Of a stretch of DNA of 64,000 bases, positions 12,035 through 23,275 are shown piece after piece. The position numbers were made by a program, and so were the translations under genes. The DNA comes from Myxocyprinus asiaticus (lineage: Eukaryota > Chordata > Actinopteri > Cypriniformes > Catostomidae). The notes beneath the pieces are model-generated. The model was not told where the DNA came from, made no database searches, and worked only from the letters and a program-made list of their open reading frames with translations. The stretch is from assembly GCF_019703515.2 (NCBI RefSeq), contig NC_059374.1, forward strand, positions 14,296,245 to 14,360,244, written 5' to 3'. Within the stretch, counting starts at the first letter, position 1. Each line of letters starts with the position of its first letter.

Positions 12035-13132
12035 TATAATAAACATCACAACAGCATACACAGCATCATTGTACAAAATATCTGTTATATCAGTCTCAGA
12101 TTTCCTGCAATAAATAGTCAACAGATTAGTTCAAGGCTGTGCTCTGGAAAATAAAATAAAAAAAACAGGTCTGCATTCTGGCATAATCATTTCTGAAACA
12201 CAAGTCTTTGAGGTTGAGCTCAAAAACCGAGACCATGAGCGTTGATGGGAGGAGACAGCGCAGATGTGGAGCATCCCATTTCATTGTTCTCAAGGGCTCA
12301 GATTCCCACAATCATATAACAGATTATGCAAATTGCCGCATAGGACGTATAAAGACAGATCATTTGTCAAATGCTAAATGACAGTCTGTAATCTTTTGGC
12401 ACAGATCTTGTTTTGCATTGTGCATGTCCAATGGTTGCGAAAGTAATACATTTCCCCCAAACTGAGAAACATGTTCTTCAAGAGCGGTTTGAAATCAGGC
12501 TTGGTTTCCATTGCTAATACCTCATTCCTCAATTGCTAATTTCCGTTTGATTTCACATCCACCTTTTATGAAACAAACCTCTGCTTCAAGCATAACATGC
12601 ATGACACCAAAAACAACACAGGAAATGAAAAAGAGAGTTCTGTCATCTCAGATTAACCCAAAAGAGAAGCCTTTTTCATTCTGTGTATACAGTATATCTT
12701 AATTATTCAGTATATACGTATCAACCCCTTTAAAGCGAGCGTCAACCATCAATGACAGGAAAAATCATGTTTTCGAGCTATAAATGGTATTTAGCCCTGT
12801 GAAAACTTTGTCCTCCATTTCCAAGCCTGCTCACGGAGAAGTGATGTATTTCAATTGATAAAATCTCTGCAATTAATTACATTTCCCCTATGTGGCTTGG
12901 AGCTGATGAAATATCAGGATATCAGTTGTAAAGGCACTAAATATAAACTAATATTTTTGGTCCATATGCTGCCTTCCTCTTCCTCTTGCTCCATGGTCAA
13001 ATAGGACTATGAATCTCCTAAAGGTGTCAGTTTTGTGTGTGCATGGCTGAAATACTGAATGAGTTTTGTCAGGTACAGTCTGCATTGATTGGTTAAAGCC
13101 AGGTTTCAGGTGACCGCCTCCCTTTGAGTATA
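12035..13132. other. No gene seen
   Basis: AT-rich sequence without recognisable coding exons or element ends. The open frames at 12126-12311 and 12511-12702 have no domain, motif or splice context that I recognise. Confidence 0.5.
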
Positions 13133-13330
13133 AAATAGGCTTTTCACACTACACTTAACCCTGGGTTAATGTCTTTTTAAACTCAGTATTAAGGCCACTT
13201 TTATCCCTGGGTTAAGCAACATTTCACACTTATCATTTTTTGAAAGGGGGATAGCACCGTTTTTAACCCTGGGATATGAAAACCTGCTTTCTGTGCCAAA
13301 GGTATAGAGTGTTTCTCTGAAGTATTTAGC
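13133..13330. repeat. Fragment of the GGCTTTTCACAC element family
   Basis: Reads AGGCTTTTCACACTACACTT, then AACCCTGGGTTAATGTC and, further in, GTGCCAAAGGTATA. The same blocks occur in reverse order and complement in the element at 6578-7457. Only one end is recognisable. Confidence 0.6.
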
Positions 13331-14195
13331 AACAGACAGCCAATCATTTACTAAATAGAACTTGCCTCGTTAAATATTTATGTAGTTTGTAAAGTTGCAG
13401 AAATTTTGCCGAACAGTGCTGGCAAACGGATAAACATGAATGGTTAGACTATCATGTATTAATGGACTTTTGTAAGTAAAACGGGTTGTGTGATCATCCC
13501 TATCCACTGTCATTGTATTGATAAGATGGGCCGTGATATGCATTAAAACATCTAATTTTGTGTTCCGCAAAACACAGCGAAATCGTAGAATGAACAAGTG
13601 TGATGTCATTTTGAACTAAATCTGTCCAAAATAAAGGTGTTTTTGAGTTTGTTGCAGTGGTCCGAAACAGCTTGTTAGGGCAAATTTTCAGAAAAAAAAT
13701 TCATACTGGCTGCTAAATACCTTTTCATTGCAATTGGCCAACATCATTGATGGGTGTGACCCTGTGCTCCACCTACTTTGACGCCACCATTTTTTCTGTT
13801 AAATTTCTTCACTCAACATGAACACACTGAGGTAGGGCTGTCAACAGGGCTGAGAAACAAATTCAAATTTTTCACTAAAATATTACCACCATTCAAATTA
13901 AATTGGAAGTTTAAATGCATCAATTTAGTTAGGGGAAAAAGCTACAAGACATCCAGATTTTAAATTGACTTTGTCTCCTAAGTCCACAAGAGGGTGAAAT
14001 GAATACATGTAAACTGAAGAGCACCGTGCTATGCATAACATTTTATACAGACAGAGCGCAAAAGATCTCGACGCGCTTTTCCATACTGAACACCTTTCAA
14101 CTTGACACAGCATTTTAAAATGCATTGCTTATGTTTTGTTATGATAGGGAGCAAGATGCAAGGGCCAAGGATCTCAACCGTAAGGGGCTATTCAC

Positions 14196-15227
14196 TAGGG
14201 GTGTAACGATTCATCGATCTGGATCAATGCATCGATCAAATCACCAACGTTACGATACATCGATACAACACGTAAACATCGATGTATATTTTTTAAGATG
14301 CATCTTTATTTTGAAATTCTCTTGCCAGCCACGTCCGTACGCATTTCTGTCAGGTGATGCAGCAACCTTATGAAATTAATTTTCCTTTATAAGCTCTAAT
14401 ATGGTTCTCAAATGGGACAGATGTGCGCGGAGTGACTGAAGCCTGAAGTTGCACTCTGCTCTATCCATGTGCGTGCGTAACAGGTCTGCAAGTTCTGGTT
14501 ACAGGATAGCGAGCGGCTTACATGCGCAATTAAATTGGGCTTCCCTCGATATCGTTGCGCATGCAACACATTTGAATTCAACCAATTCAAACAGTTAAAC
14601 AGCCGCAATTTTCTGAACATAGCTGACGAGGGAAAAAGAAAACACCTGCCCAGCTCCAACATCAGTTACAAGATTTTTCACATCTACACATAAACACCCT
14701 TACTTACATTTATCACAGTAAACTGCAACAGAATCTTTCAATACAACTGAGGTAGCCAAGAAAAAACACGGATAGCACAAACTCTCCTGTCATGGGCATG
14801 TAAGTATTTTGGATTGAAAGGCTTGCTTGATTGTTGTAAAGATGACAAATTGTCACTGTAGTGTTTACCTCATTCCACAAGGCAATGAGCTGTCATCGTA
14901 TGATTTATGATCACATCATGTATGTGACTTTATTTTTTGTATTATTTTATTTTCTGTATTATTATTTTTTTTCCAACAACTGAAGTACATTATATTCTTG
15001 TGGATATCCCAATCTGGATCCTGGAATTGCACTTTTCAGAGAGCTCTATAAAATTATAATTTGGTTGCATTTGTGAGATAATGAATGTAATTGATTCGTA
15101 AATTATAATGTAAAATGTAATGTAAAATCTTATCGCGGCAGAATTTGAGGTCTCTGAAAAAATTATCGCTGGCTAAGAGAATTGATATAAGATCGTATCG
15201 TGATGAAAGTTGCAATTTACAACCCTA
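14196..15227. mobile_element. hAT element (TAGGGGTGTAACG ends), 1032 bp, nested
   Basis: Starts TAGGGGTGTAACGATTCATC and ends with an imperfect inverted copy finishing TACAACCCTA. A perfect 8-bp duplication, CTATTCAC, lies at 14188-14195 and 15228-15235. ATCGAT/ATCG motifs are dense at both ends. The host sequence reads through as TTCACACCGAATTC after virtual excision and matches the related element at 54266-55285. No transposase frame remains. Confidence 0.88.
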
Positions 15228-15437
15228 CTATTCACACCGAATTCGTGCAGTTTTTCTATGTAAACATAACACGTTGGGCCGTGTTTCGCAGTTTTTCATC
15301 ATCTTGCACAGGAGCACTGCGTTTTTTAGATGCCGTGTGAAGTTACAAACAACTTTGCACTGGTGTTTTAGCGCAAGATGCGATCGGTTGGAAGTAATCG
15401 TCATTGCTTGGCACACATCCAAATTTCGAAAGCGCCA

Positions 15438-15987
15438 TGTAACAGGTAATGGATGGGCAAGGAGGAGGTTGGAGCCGGCTGAACAGTCAACGTAACATAA
15501 AACATTAGACGAACACACACAGCGTGTGTGAGCTTGGAGCACCTCCTGGAATCGGTGAACCTAGTCCTGGCATAGCTAAAGCAGGGCCTGATGTTGTGCA
15601 TGGTGCATACTGGCGAGGGACTTGATGACTTCTGCCAACTACAAGGACTCCATGCTGGCGTATTTCCTCCAATTCTCCTGGGTTTTGGCACCACTGTAAC
15701 AGATAAAGTATGGGCAAGGAGGAGGCGGGAACCGGCTGAACAATCAACATAAACTTTTAATGCACAAATGAACTTAAACAATGAACTTAAACAAACAGAC
15801 ACACATGCAACGTGGCCGTGTGTCTCTCTCTCTCTCTCTCTCTCATCTCTGGCATGGTCCCTTTTTATCGCTCTCCTCAGTGCTTATTGCAATCAGAAAC
15901 AGGTGTTAGACATCATAGCGCTCAGGTGTGTGCACCTTTACCGCTTTCTCTCTCTCCGGACAAACGCTTGACCACGTCCCCACCACA
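15438..15987. mobile_element. LTR-like insert with duplicated TGTAACAG block
   Basis: Two direct blocks start TGTAACAG (15438 and 15695). Both continue through GGGCAAGGAGGAGG and CCGGCTGAACA. The second extends about 290 bp to a CA end, through a CT microsatellite at 15823-15844. A TG...CA unit in direct repeat suggests a collapsed LTR retrotransposon. No primer-binding site or coding region is evident and I cannot read a target duplication. Confidence 0.4.
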
Positions 15988-16248
15988 CAGCGTTTTAGCA
16001 TTCTAATGTGCATTTTTATCTTAAATTCGGCAAATATTCGAAAATTAATTTGACGGTCTTTAGGCCTATTCACACCAAATTCATGACAAATATGCGAGAC
16101 GAACTGCCGACGAAAGGTCTATTCACACAGAGACCAAAAACAAATAAAATTATAGCTGCAAGCAGCAATTATGGGGCCTACCACCAGCATGGCAACCACT
16201 GCACAACCCAAAGATCTCACAGAGCAAGCACAGATCACGTTGTCCCTG

Positions 16249-16294
16249 AATGGATTTGAACCCACAACTTTGCTATCCACTGCACCACGCAGCC
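16249..16294 (-). repeat. tRNA-like polymerase III promoter segment
   Basis: On the minus strand the order is TGGTGCAGTGG (A-box-like) then GGGTTCAAATCC (B-box-like), at tRNA-like spacing. It lies inside the long repeat and lacks a foldable acceptor stem, so it is a tRNA-derived repeat module rather than a tRNA gene. A weaker B-box (GGTTCGATCC) follows at about 16495-16504 on the same strand. Confidence 0.5.
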
Positions 16295-16946
16295 ACAACA
16301 TTGCAGTCAACAAAGGGACATACCAAGCTTAGATTAAGCACAGCTGTTACCATGATCAAATTTATTTTCATGTAACTTTTCAAAAAAGATGCAAATCAAC
16401 ATTTGACTGGGGAAAAGCCCTGCCTCCATTCATTAAGCACAATACAAAAATCTTCGGAACTACACACATTTCTAATGCATGACTTGCTGAGGTGAGGATC
16501 GAACCGGGAACCTTCCATTTGACATTTCATGGCTCTGTATTTTTTTTTCATGAATTTGTATTCATCTAACTTTTCAACAGAGATCAAATTCAGAATTTGA
16601 TTGTGGAACAGCCCTGCAACCATTCATTAAGCTGATACAAAAATCACTAGAACTTCTCAGTTATCTTCAGGACATGATGTTGATGCATACCAATTTTCGT
16701 AAAGATTTATCACTTTTTTTTTTTTAATACAAATTCTAAATAGTGGAGATATATGGCTGATATGGAAACTGATTAGCATGCTAAGCTAATGTTGCCTATG
16801 GATAGCATTGTATAGCAGATAGATAGGAAATAGCCTTACAAATGCACTGCTAGCATGCTAACTGATTAGCATGCTAACCGATTTGCATCTCGAAATTTGC
16901 ATACCAATGCATACCAATTTTCTTTGAAATCTGACAATGTATTTAA

Positions 16947-18318
16947 AGGGGACATATTATGCACAATCCACTTTTCAATTTTTTTTTTAACATAATTATG
17001 TGTCCCCAGTGTGTGTAGACAACCACAAAATATGGAAAACGTATTATATTCTAACCTATAATTGACAAATGTGTCATTTTATTTGCACCGTTTTTATAAT
17101 GATTTTGATAATAAATACTCTGTAGTTTCTACCAAATCTTGTCTCATGTGATCAAAACTGGTTGAATTTCATGGTTGAATTTGCAAAGAAAGTGTTAATG
17201 AATACTCTGGCCATATACTATGTAAAAGTAAGTTACGTGTGGGATTCCTATATTCACTCAGTATTTAGAAGTTATGAATGATGTAACTGAAGTAATATGA
17301 AGCCTAAGATTTAAGAATACCTGAAATCAGAGATTGCAATTAAATTAACAAATCAGCAACACTTACTGCTCTATTCCACGTAGCCGCAAGGGACCATAGT
17401 AAGCTCTATAAATGTTGAACACGTTCTGTAGAGAGAACACGCTCAAAGAAACGTGCTCCAATCTAGGATGGTCAATCATACATGAGGGATTATCCTGAAG
17501 GTGTTGCAGCTGTTTTGTAACCTTTATTACCATAAATTCCATAAGGTAAGTGTCATGGTATGTCATAAATACAAAATTTGATTAGAGAAATTATAAGAGC
17601 ATCTAACCAAAACAGTACCTGTGGTATCTCCATGCCACATATATTCTCTGTCTCTGTAGGCATTGTATCACAGTTTCCACATGAGCACCTTTACCACAAT
17701 TAAAAATTGAGCGTTATACTAAATGTATCATGCCACTATATTGCGCTTAGCGCACGTCATTACAGTACTTAGTGTGTGTTGCTTACTGAAGTAGTACTGT
17801 TCCTTACAATGAAATGCAGAGAAAGCTAAAGTTGGCATTAGACACCGAACAACACATCATCCATCGTAGCAAAATGGCTGAAATAACCCTACAAAAGTTA
17901 CACAAATTCGTCAACTACCATTCCAAAACGTCCTGGTCCATGCTTATTATTGTGACTTCTGCCGTAGTCCCTCCTTTTTTCAGGGTCTGACTCGGGTTCA
18001 AACATGTACGGCTGAACTCCGCTGTTTTCAGTAGCAGCCATATTGGTTCTCCTGCATTGTTTTCACCGGGGTATCCATGGCACCAGCAGGAAAGGCACAG
18101 TCCACTTCCAGAAAGGGGTGTGGGGAGCAGCAGCTCCTTTGCATTTAAAGCTACAGATACTAAAGCAGCCTGTTTGGAACAGGGCTACAAACAGGGGTAT
18201 AAACACATGGTAGAATAAACGATCTGTGAGGTATTTTTAGCTGAAACTTGACAGACACATTCTGAGGACACCTGAGACTTATATTACATTGTGTAAAAAA
18301 GGGCAAAATATGTCCCCT
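16947..18318. mobile_element. Kolobok-like element with TTAA duplication, 1372 bp
   Basis: Termini AGGGGACATATTATGC and ATATGTCCCCT are inverted repeats, flanked by TTAA at 16943-16946 and 18319-18322. TTAA duplication with A/G-rich (AGGG) ends fits the Kolobok superfamily better than piggyBac (CCC ends). It is inserted in long-repeat copy 1. It retains a short coding remnant at 17979-18041 but no complete transposase. Confidence 0.62.
17979..18041 (-). pseudogene. Coding remnant MAAT...MFEPESDPE in Kolobok-like element
   Basis: An ATG at 18039-18041 opens a frame reading MAATENSGVQPYMFEPESDP and then E at 17979-17981, followed by a purine run that may mark a lost junction. The same MFEPESDPE string occurs in the neighbouring TTAA element on the plus strand (19148-19174), so it is a shared element-encoded exon. 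The QPYMFEP start recalls fish proteins with a P2X7-type C-terminal domain. That is inference from memory. Confidence 0.45.
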
Positions 18319-19120
18319 TTAAAAGATATATTACTTTTTTATAAAATTGAATATGGTGGAGAGACAGTATAGATGATATGGGGAAAATCGGTATCGTTGA
18401 AATGCTCATGATCCACAGAAAACAACCCCATGATTTTAGGACATATGGTTCAAAAGTTACAGGCAAAAATATTTATAAAAAAACATTTTTTCACATCTTT
18501 TGACTCATAGGTGGCGCTGTTGCAAAACTCTGTATGTGCCCTGAGATCATGGTGCTGATGAAGCACACCAAGTTTCGTTTTGATAGGACAAAGTGTTCCC
18601 GAGATACAGCCTCAAATCCGTTTGCACAGCCACCTCGTTAACTATGATGTTGCCTAACTTTTCAACAAAGGCAAAAATAAAAATTCGTATTTTTTTCAAT
18701 CTGTGCAGCTCAGCCTGGAGATTATTTTGAGACCTTGCTTGGCAGAATTGGGTAATGTTTGAAGGAATAGTAGTGAAAAAATTATGAATGATATAATCCA
18801 AGATAGCGGACACTGTAATTGGCCGTTTTAAAGGTGTCATGAATTGGATTTTTATTTTATAATGTTCCTTGAGGTCCACTTATAATATAAGTGTGATTTT
18901 TTTCATTAAAAGTAGTCATAATTTGGGAATAATTGGTCATTTTCTATCCAGTTTTTGTGCCTCTGATTCAAATGCTCTGTTTTTTGGGGCATGTGTTCTT
19001 GGAAGACTTCAGTGTAAACGCCCAGTGCTGTGATTGGGTAACATCTTTGCATGTGGATAAGTGTAAACGCCCCCGCCATTACGTGTGTGTGGGGTTGTTT
19101 TGAAAACTTCGTATGGTTAA

Positions 19121-19222
19121 AAAAATGACAACCAGAGGAATTCATACATGTTTGAGCCAGAGTCTGATCCTGAATTAACCCCCTCCACAAACACCACGGA
19201 TATTTCAGTCTGTGACAGCATG
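19121..19222 (+). pseudogene. MFEPESDPE exon relic with splice donor
   Basis: Reads MFEPESDPELTPSTNTTD and continues to CDSM, where a consensus donor (GTAAGT at 19223-19228) follows. The 5' limit is uncertain and a plausible first Met is at 19148. It lies on the strand opposite the THAP relic and is oriented toward it. The same peptide occurs in the element at 16947-18318. Confidence 0.4.
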
Positions 19223-19849
19223 GTAAGTAATCACTGTAATTTACTTGTCTATTTGTGTAATAAATATTACTTTTATTCTTGTTTAAACCAAGACGCAGCA
19301 CGACGGTGTGTATCTTGTTACACAGTTGGGGCATTTTCCAACGATGAAACATTTCTGTGTTTTACAAATGCTGAGTAATGCATGACAATACAAAATAAAG
19401 TGTAAATACATGGTGCTATCACATTTATAACTGTGAAAGGATACACTTACTGTGCAACATGTAAACTTATATAGGATACATTTGCTGGTGTTTGTCACAC
19501 TGTCATTCGTCATATAATCATCTTTCATCATATATTCAGTGTAGTGACAAACGCACACATTGTTCATTACAGTGAGTCATGTTTTCATTAAAAAGGAAAG
19601 AGATTGTCTAAATATATTGATATCAATACTCTTTAGGTGCATCTGTGGCAAATGTGCCATCATGCCAACAGAACAAGAATATATATGCTGCTTAGAGATC
19701 CCTGTGCATTAAAACTAATACACGAGCGTCTAAAATCACTAGGATCAAATCAAATACTCAGTACACATCTAACAGTCTGTAACATACGAAGCAAAACAAT
19801 TAACATGGATACTCACACTTGTTTGTTGCGACATCACTGTCGCGTCCAA

Positions 19850-20096
19850 TATAGTTGGCACTGCATCACTTTTAATTTGTGTCTCTGCAAAGCCTGCTTC
19901 GAACTGTGTCTTATTTGTGAAAGTATCATCAGTAAAATGAAGCGAGCAAACAAACACGTCCAACGCGATCCGGGACTTCATTAAAAATAAACGTCAGCCA
20001 CTCTTTCTTAATGTTGGGATCCTTGCGAAGCAAATGCAAGAGATCTAGTTTCCCACAACCTGGCACTGCACAACATCTTGACATCTTCGTGGCCAT
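19850..20096 (-). pseudogene. THAP domain relic of a Kolobok-like transposase (frameshifted)
   Basis: THAP domains are C2CH zinc fingers that bind transposon ends. From Met at 20096 the frame reads MATKMSRCCAVPGCG, giving the first Cys pair, then the conserved Trp in KKEWLTF and the Pro in NEVPDR. Around 19965 the reading frame shifts. The second half continues in the other frame as VCSLHF (Cys-x2-His), a hydrophobic AGFA block, and AVPTI, the family AVPTIF motif. Two frames are therefore needed to assemble one domain, so the copy is dead. No catalytic domain follows before the element ends. Confidence 0.75.
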
Positions 20097-20960
20097 CGTG
20101 ACACCTCCTGTTGCTCCAAAAATAATCTCACTGCTCATCTCTAACGGGGCTAAGCAGTGTCGATGATAAAGTAGGCGATGATCTGTTTATACCTCACTAT
20201 GACATATTAGTGAGGAGGAAGTAGAGAACAAGCCATTTTGGCACCTTGGTTTCAATAAAGTCTTTTTTTGGACTAACAAAGAAGTTTTCGGTTCTGAAAT
20301 TTACAGTATGTTTTTATAGTGCTATGAACTCTTATATGTCAAGATATCATGGTAAGTTTGATTTTCCAATTCATGACCCCTTTAAAGTAAGGGGTCCATT
20401 TGAATCATCAAGAGGAGAGTAATCAGACAAAAAAGAACTGTGTCTCTCTAGGCCAAACGGTTCAAAAAGTGCATTTTTGACATGGTGGCGGCGCTACAGA
20501 ATATGTCCTAGAGACCCCAAATTAAACTATGTACGCTTCTATGGGCTGCCATAGACTCCCATTGGTGAGGAGGAGGAATAATAATAATACTAACAAAAAC
20601 AATATAGCTGCAAGCAGCAATGATCAGGGCCGTGCCATTCCTTAAGCACATTGCAAAGAGCTCCGGTACAACAGAGTCACAACGTTTATACCAGCTGAAG
20701 CGGGTATCATATCAGGGTTCACCCAGTCTTTTGAACTGAAGCCCAGAGCTCTAACTACTGCACTACACAATCAACAATCTGACTGATGTCAAAGAGGCAT
20801 TCTTGGTTGAGAGTATACAACTTTTTCTGAGAAAATAGTTACAGCTTCGTTTTTTATTATTTTTATTGAAGCAGAAATTACGCAATAAAATACAGTCTGC
20901 ATTGTAGTAAGCACAATATGAAAACAGATCAACAGAAATAAAAATTTTAAAACTGCTCTT

Positions 20961-21029
20961 TCCTGGACATGAACTCACGACCTGTTGACCTGTATTCCAA
21001 TGTGTTTACCACTGGGCCATTCAGTTGAC
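20961..21029 (-). repeat. tRNA-like polymerase III promoter segment, copy 2
   Basis: The minus strand carries TGGCCCAGTGG (21009-21019), a good A box, and GAGTTCATGTCC (20965-20976), a B-box-like motif, at tRNA-like spacing. A second, weaker tRNA-like segment lies at about 20705-20775. It occupies the same relative place in copy 2 as 16249-16294 does in copy 1. Confidence 0.48.
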
Positions 21030-21075
21030 ACAGCTCAAAACTGTCAAAGAGACATTCCAAGCTGAGAGCATCAGG

Positions 21076-21088
21076 TATATATATATAT

Positions 21089-21127
<39 letters not shown>
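21076..21127. repeat. TA/CA microsatellite
   Basis: A TA run followed by a CA run, immediately left of a Tc1-like element. It is probably target DNA, since Tc1 elements insert at TA. Confidence 0.9.
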
Positions 21128-21794
<667 letters not shown>

Positions 21795-21896
21795 CAGTTG
21801 CAGTCAGAAGTTTACATACACTTAGGTTGAAGTCATTAAAACTCTTTTATTTTATTTTTTTAAACTACTCTACAGATTTCATATTAGCAAACTATA

Positions 21897-22098
21897 CAGG
21901 TGCATCTCAATAAATTAGAATGTCGTGGAAAAGTTCAGTTATTTCAGTAATTCAACTCAAATTGTGAAACTCGTGTATTAAATAAATTCAATGCACACAG
22001 ACTGAAGTAGTTTAAGTCTTTGGTTCTTTTAATTGTGATGATTTTGGCTCACATTTAACAAAAACCCACCAATTCACTATCTCAAAAAATTAGAATAT
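21897..22098 (+). repeat. Left terminal inverted repeat of the intact Tc1
   Basis: 202 bp. It pairs with 23276-23477. The outer CAGGTGCATCTCAATAAATT and inner CTCAAAAAATTAGAATAT blocks are conserved in the partner, and differences between the arms are few. The two blocks (AATAAATTAGAAT and AAAAATTAGAATAT) look like outer and inner transposase sites. Confidence 0.88.
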
Positions 22099-22159
22099 GG
22101 TGACGTGCCAATCAGCTAATCAACTCAAAACACCTGCAAAGGTTTCCTGAGCCTTCAAA

Positions 22160-23197
22160 ATGGTCTCTCAGTTTGGTTCACTAGGCTACACAATCATTGG
22201 GAAGACTGCTGATCTGACAGTTGTCCAGAAGACAATCATTGACACCCTTCACAAGGAGGGTAAGCCACAAACATTCATTGCCAAAGAAGCTGGCTGTTCA
22301 CAGAGTGCTGTATCCAAGCATGTTAACAGAAAGTTGAGTGGAAGGAAAAAGTGTGGAAGAAAAAGATGCACAACCAACCGAGAGAACCGCAGCCTTATGA
22401 TTGTCAAGCAAAATCAATTCAAGAATTTGGGTGAACTTCACAAGGAATGGACTGAGGCTGGGGTCAAGGCATCAAGAGCCACCACACACAGACATGTCAA
22501 GGAATGTGGCTACAGTTGTCATATTCCTCTTGTCAAGCCACTCCTGAACCACAGACAACGTCAGAGGCGTCTTACCTGGGCTAAGGAGAAGAAGAACTGG
22601 ACTGTTGCCCAGTATTCCAAAGTCCTCTTTTCAGATGAGAGCAAGTTTTGTATTTCATTTGGAAACCAAGGTCCTAGAGTCTGGAGGAAGGGTGGAGAAG
22701 CTCATAGCCCAAGTTGCTTGAAGTCTAGTGTTAAGTTTCCACAGTCTGTGATGATTTGGGGTGTAATGTCATCTGCTGGTGTTGGTCCATTGTGTTTTTT
22801 GAAAACCAAAGTCACTGCACCCGTTTACCAAGAAATTTTGGAGCACTTCAGGCTTCCTTCTGCTGACCAGCTTTTTAAAGATGCTGATTTCATTTTCCAG
22901 CAGGATTTGGCACCTGCCCACACTGCCAAAAGCACCAAAAGTTGGTTAAATGACCATGGTGTTGGTGTGCTTGACTGGCCAGCAAACTCACCAGACCTGA
23001 ACCCCATAGAGAATCTATGGGGTATTGTCAAGAGGAAAATGGGAAACAAGAGACCAAAAAATGCAGATGAGCTGAAGGCCACTGTCAAAGAAACCTGGGC
23101 TTCCATACCACCTCAGCAGTGCCACAAACTGATCACCTCCATGCCACGCCGAATTGAGGCAGTAAATAAAGCAAAAGGAGCCCCTACCAAGTATTGA
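22160..23197 (+). CDS. Tc1-family DD34E transposase, full length
   Basis: Encodes 345 residues, the usual length for Tc1 transposases, which act in the nucleus to cut and paste the element at TA sites. Residues 20-60 form a helix-turn-helix (IAKEAGCSQSAVSKHV) for binding the inverted repeats. A basic GRKKCGRKR (61-69) sits where Tc1 proteins have an AT-hook-like GRPR motif and nuclear signal. A second DNA-binding region (about 85-125) follows. The catalytic domain has Asp159 in FSDES, Asp249 in FQQDLAPAHTA and Glu284 in NSPDLNPIENLW, with exactly 34 residues between the last two (DD34E). The C-terminus is APTKY. There are no stops or frameshifts. The ATG at 22160 lies 61 nt inside the left repeat, as in relatives. 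Activity is inference, since missense damage cannot be judged here. Confidence 0.95.
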   Translation: MVSQFGSLGYTIIGKTADLTVVQKTIIDTLHKEGKPQTFIAKEAGCSQSAVSKHVNRKLSGRKKCGRKRCTTNRENRSLMIVKQNQFKNLGELHKEWTEAGVKASRATTHRHVKECGYSCHIPLVKPLLNHRQRQRRLTWAKEKKNWTVAQYSKVLFSDESKFCISFGNQGPRVWRKGGEAHSPSCLKSSVKFPQSVMIWGVMSSAGVGPLCFLKTKVTAPVYQEILEHFRLPSADQLFKDADFIFQQDLAPAHTAKSTKSWLNDHGVGVLDWPANSPDLNPIENLWGIVKRKMGNKRPKNADELKATVKETWASIPPQQCHKLITSMPRRIEAVNKAKGAPTKY

Positions 23198-23275
23198 GTA
23201 CATATACAGTAAATGAATATACTTTCCAGAAGGCCAACAATTCACTAAAAAAATTTTTTTTATTGGTCTTATGAT

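Larger units (their letters stand above)
13833..16063. mobile_element. hAT-type element (TAGGGCTGTC end) carrying two insertions
   Basis: The left end TAGGGCTGTCAACAGGG is followed by AATTCAAAT-rich sequence. The right end reads AAATTCGGCAAATATTCG, then AATTTGACGGTC. The order of internal blocks matches the cleaner copy at 54266-55285. The continuity is broken by a hAT at 14196-15227 and an LTR-like insert at 15438-15987. Its own target duplication has decayed and the right terminus is mutated, so it is older than its inserts. Confidence 0.68.
18832..20381. mobile_element. Kolobok-like element with THAP relic, 1550 bp
   Basis: Termini AGGTGTCATGAATTGG and CCAATTCATGACCCCT form inverted repeats, flanked by TTAA at 18828-18831 and 20382-20385. 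A broken THAP zinc-finger frame enters from the right end (minus strand) and a MFEPESDPE exon enters from the left (plus strand). THAP DNA-binding domains are known in P-element and Kolobok transposases, and TTAA targets exclude P elements, so Kolobok is the best fit. Most of the catalytic region is missing. Confidence 0.72.
16151..20600 (+). repeat. Long dispersed repeat, copy 1 (TATAGCTGCAAGCAGC head, AAT tail)
   Basis: Begins TATAGCTGCAAGCAGCAATT and ends in an AATAATAATAATACTAACAA tail. Internal blocks such as GGTGGCGCTGTTGC, GATGAAGCACACCAAG, CAGCCTGGAGATTATTTTGAG and GGGGTCCATTTGAATCAT recur in the same order in copy 2 (for example 26900-27240). The copy is split by TTAA elements at 16947-18318 and 18832-20381. 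The AAT tail and the head-to-tail arrangement suggest retroposition or tandem growth. I cannot name the family and see no protein. Confidence 0.6.

Noticed and set aside
12126..12311. Minus-strand frame upstream of ptgir as a candidate upstream exon
   Set aside because: No transmembrane segments or prostanoid receptor motifs, and far too short for the TM1-TM6 exon.
15401..15802. 133-codon minus-strand frame across the LTR-like insert
   Set aside because: It spans the duplicated TGTAACAG block and CT repeat, and no retroviral or LTR-retrotransposon protein motif is present.
18906..19352. 148-codon minus-strand frame in the Kolobok-like element as the catalytic domain
   Set aside because: No Kolobok motif that I recognise. 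It overlaps the opposite-strand exon with a splice donor and the composition is not convincing.
22825..23245. Minus-strand frames within the intact Tc1
   Set aside because: Shadows of the transposase gene on the other strand.
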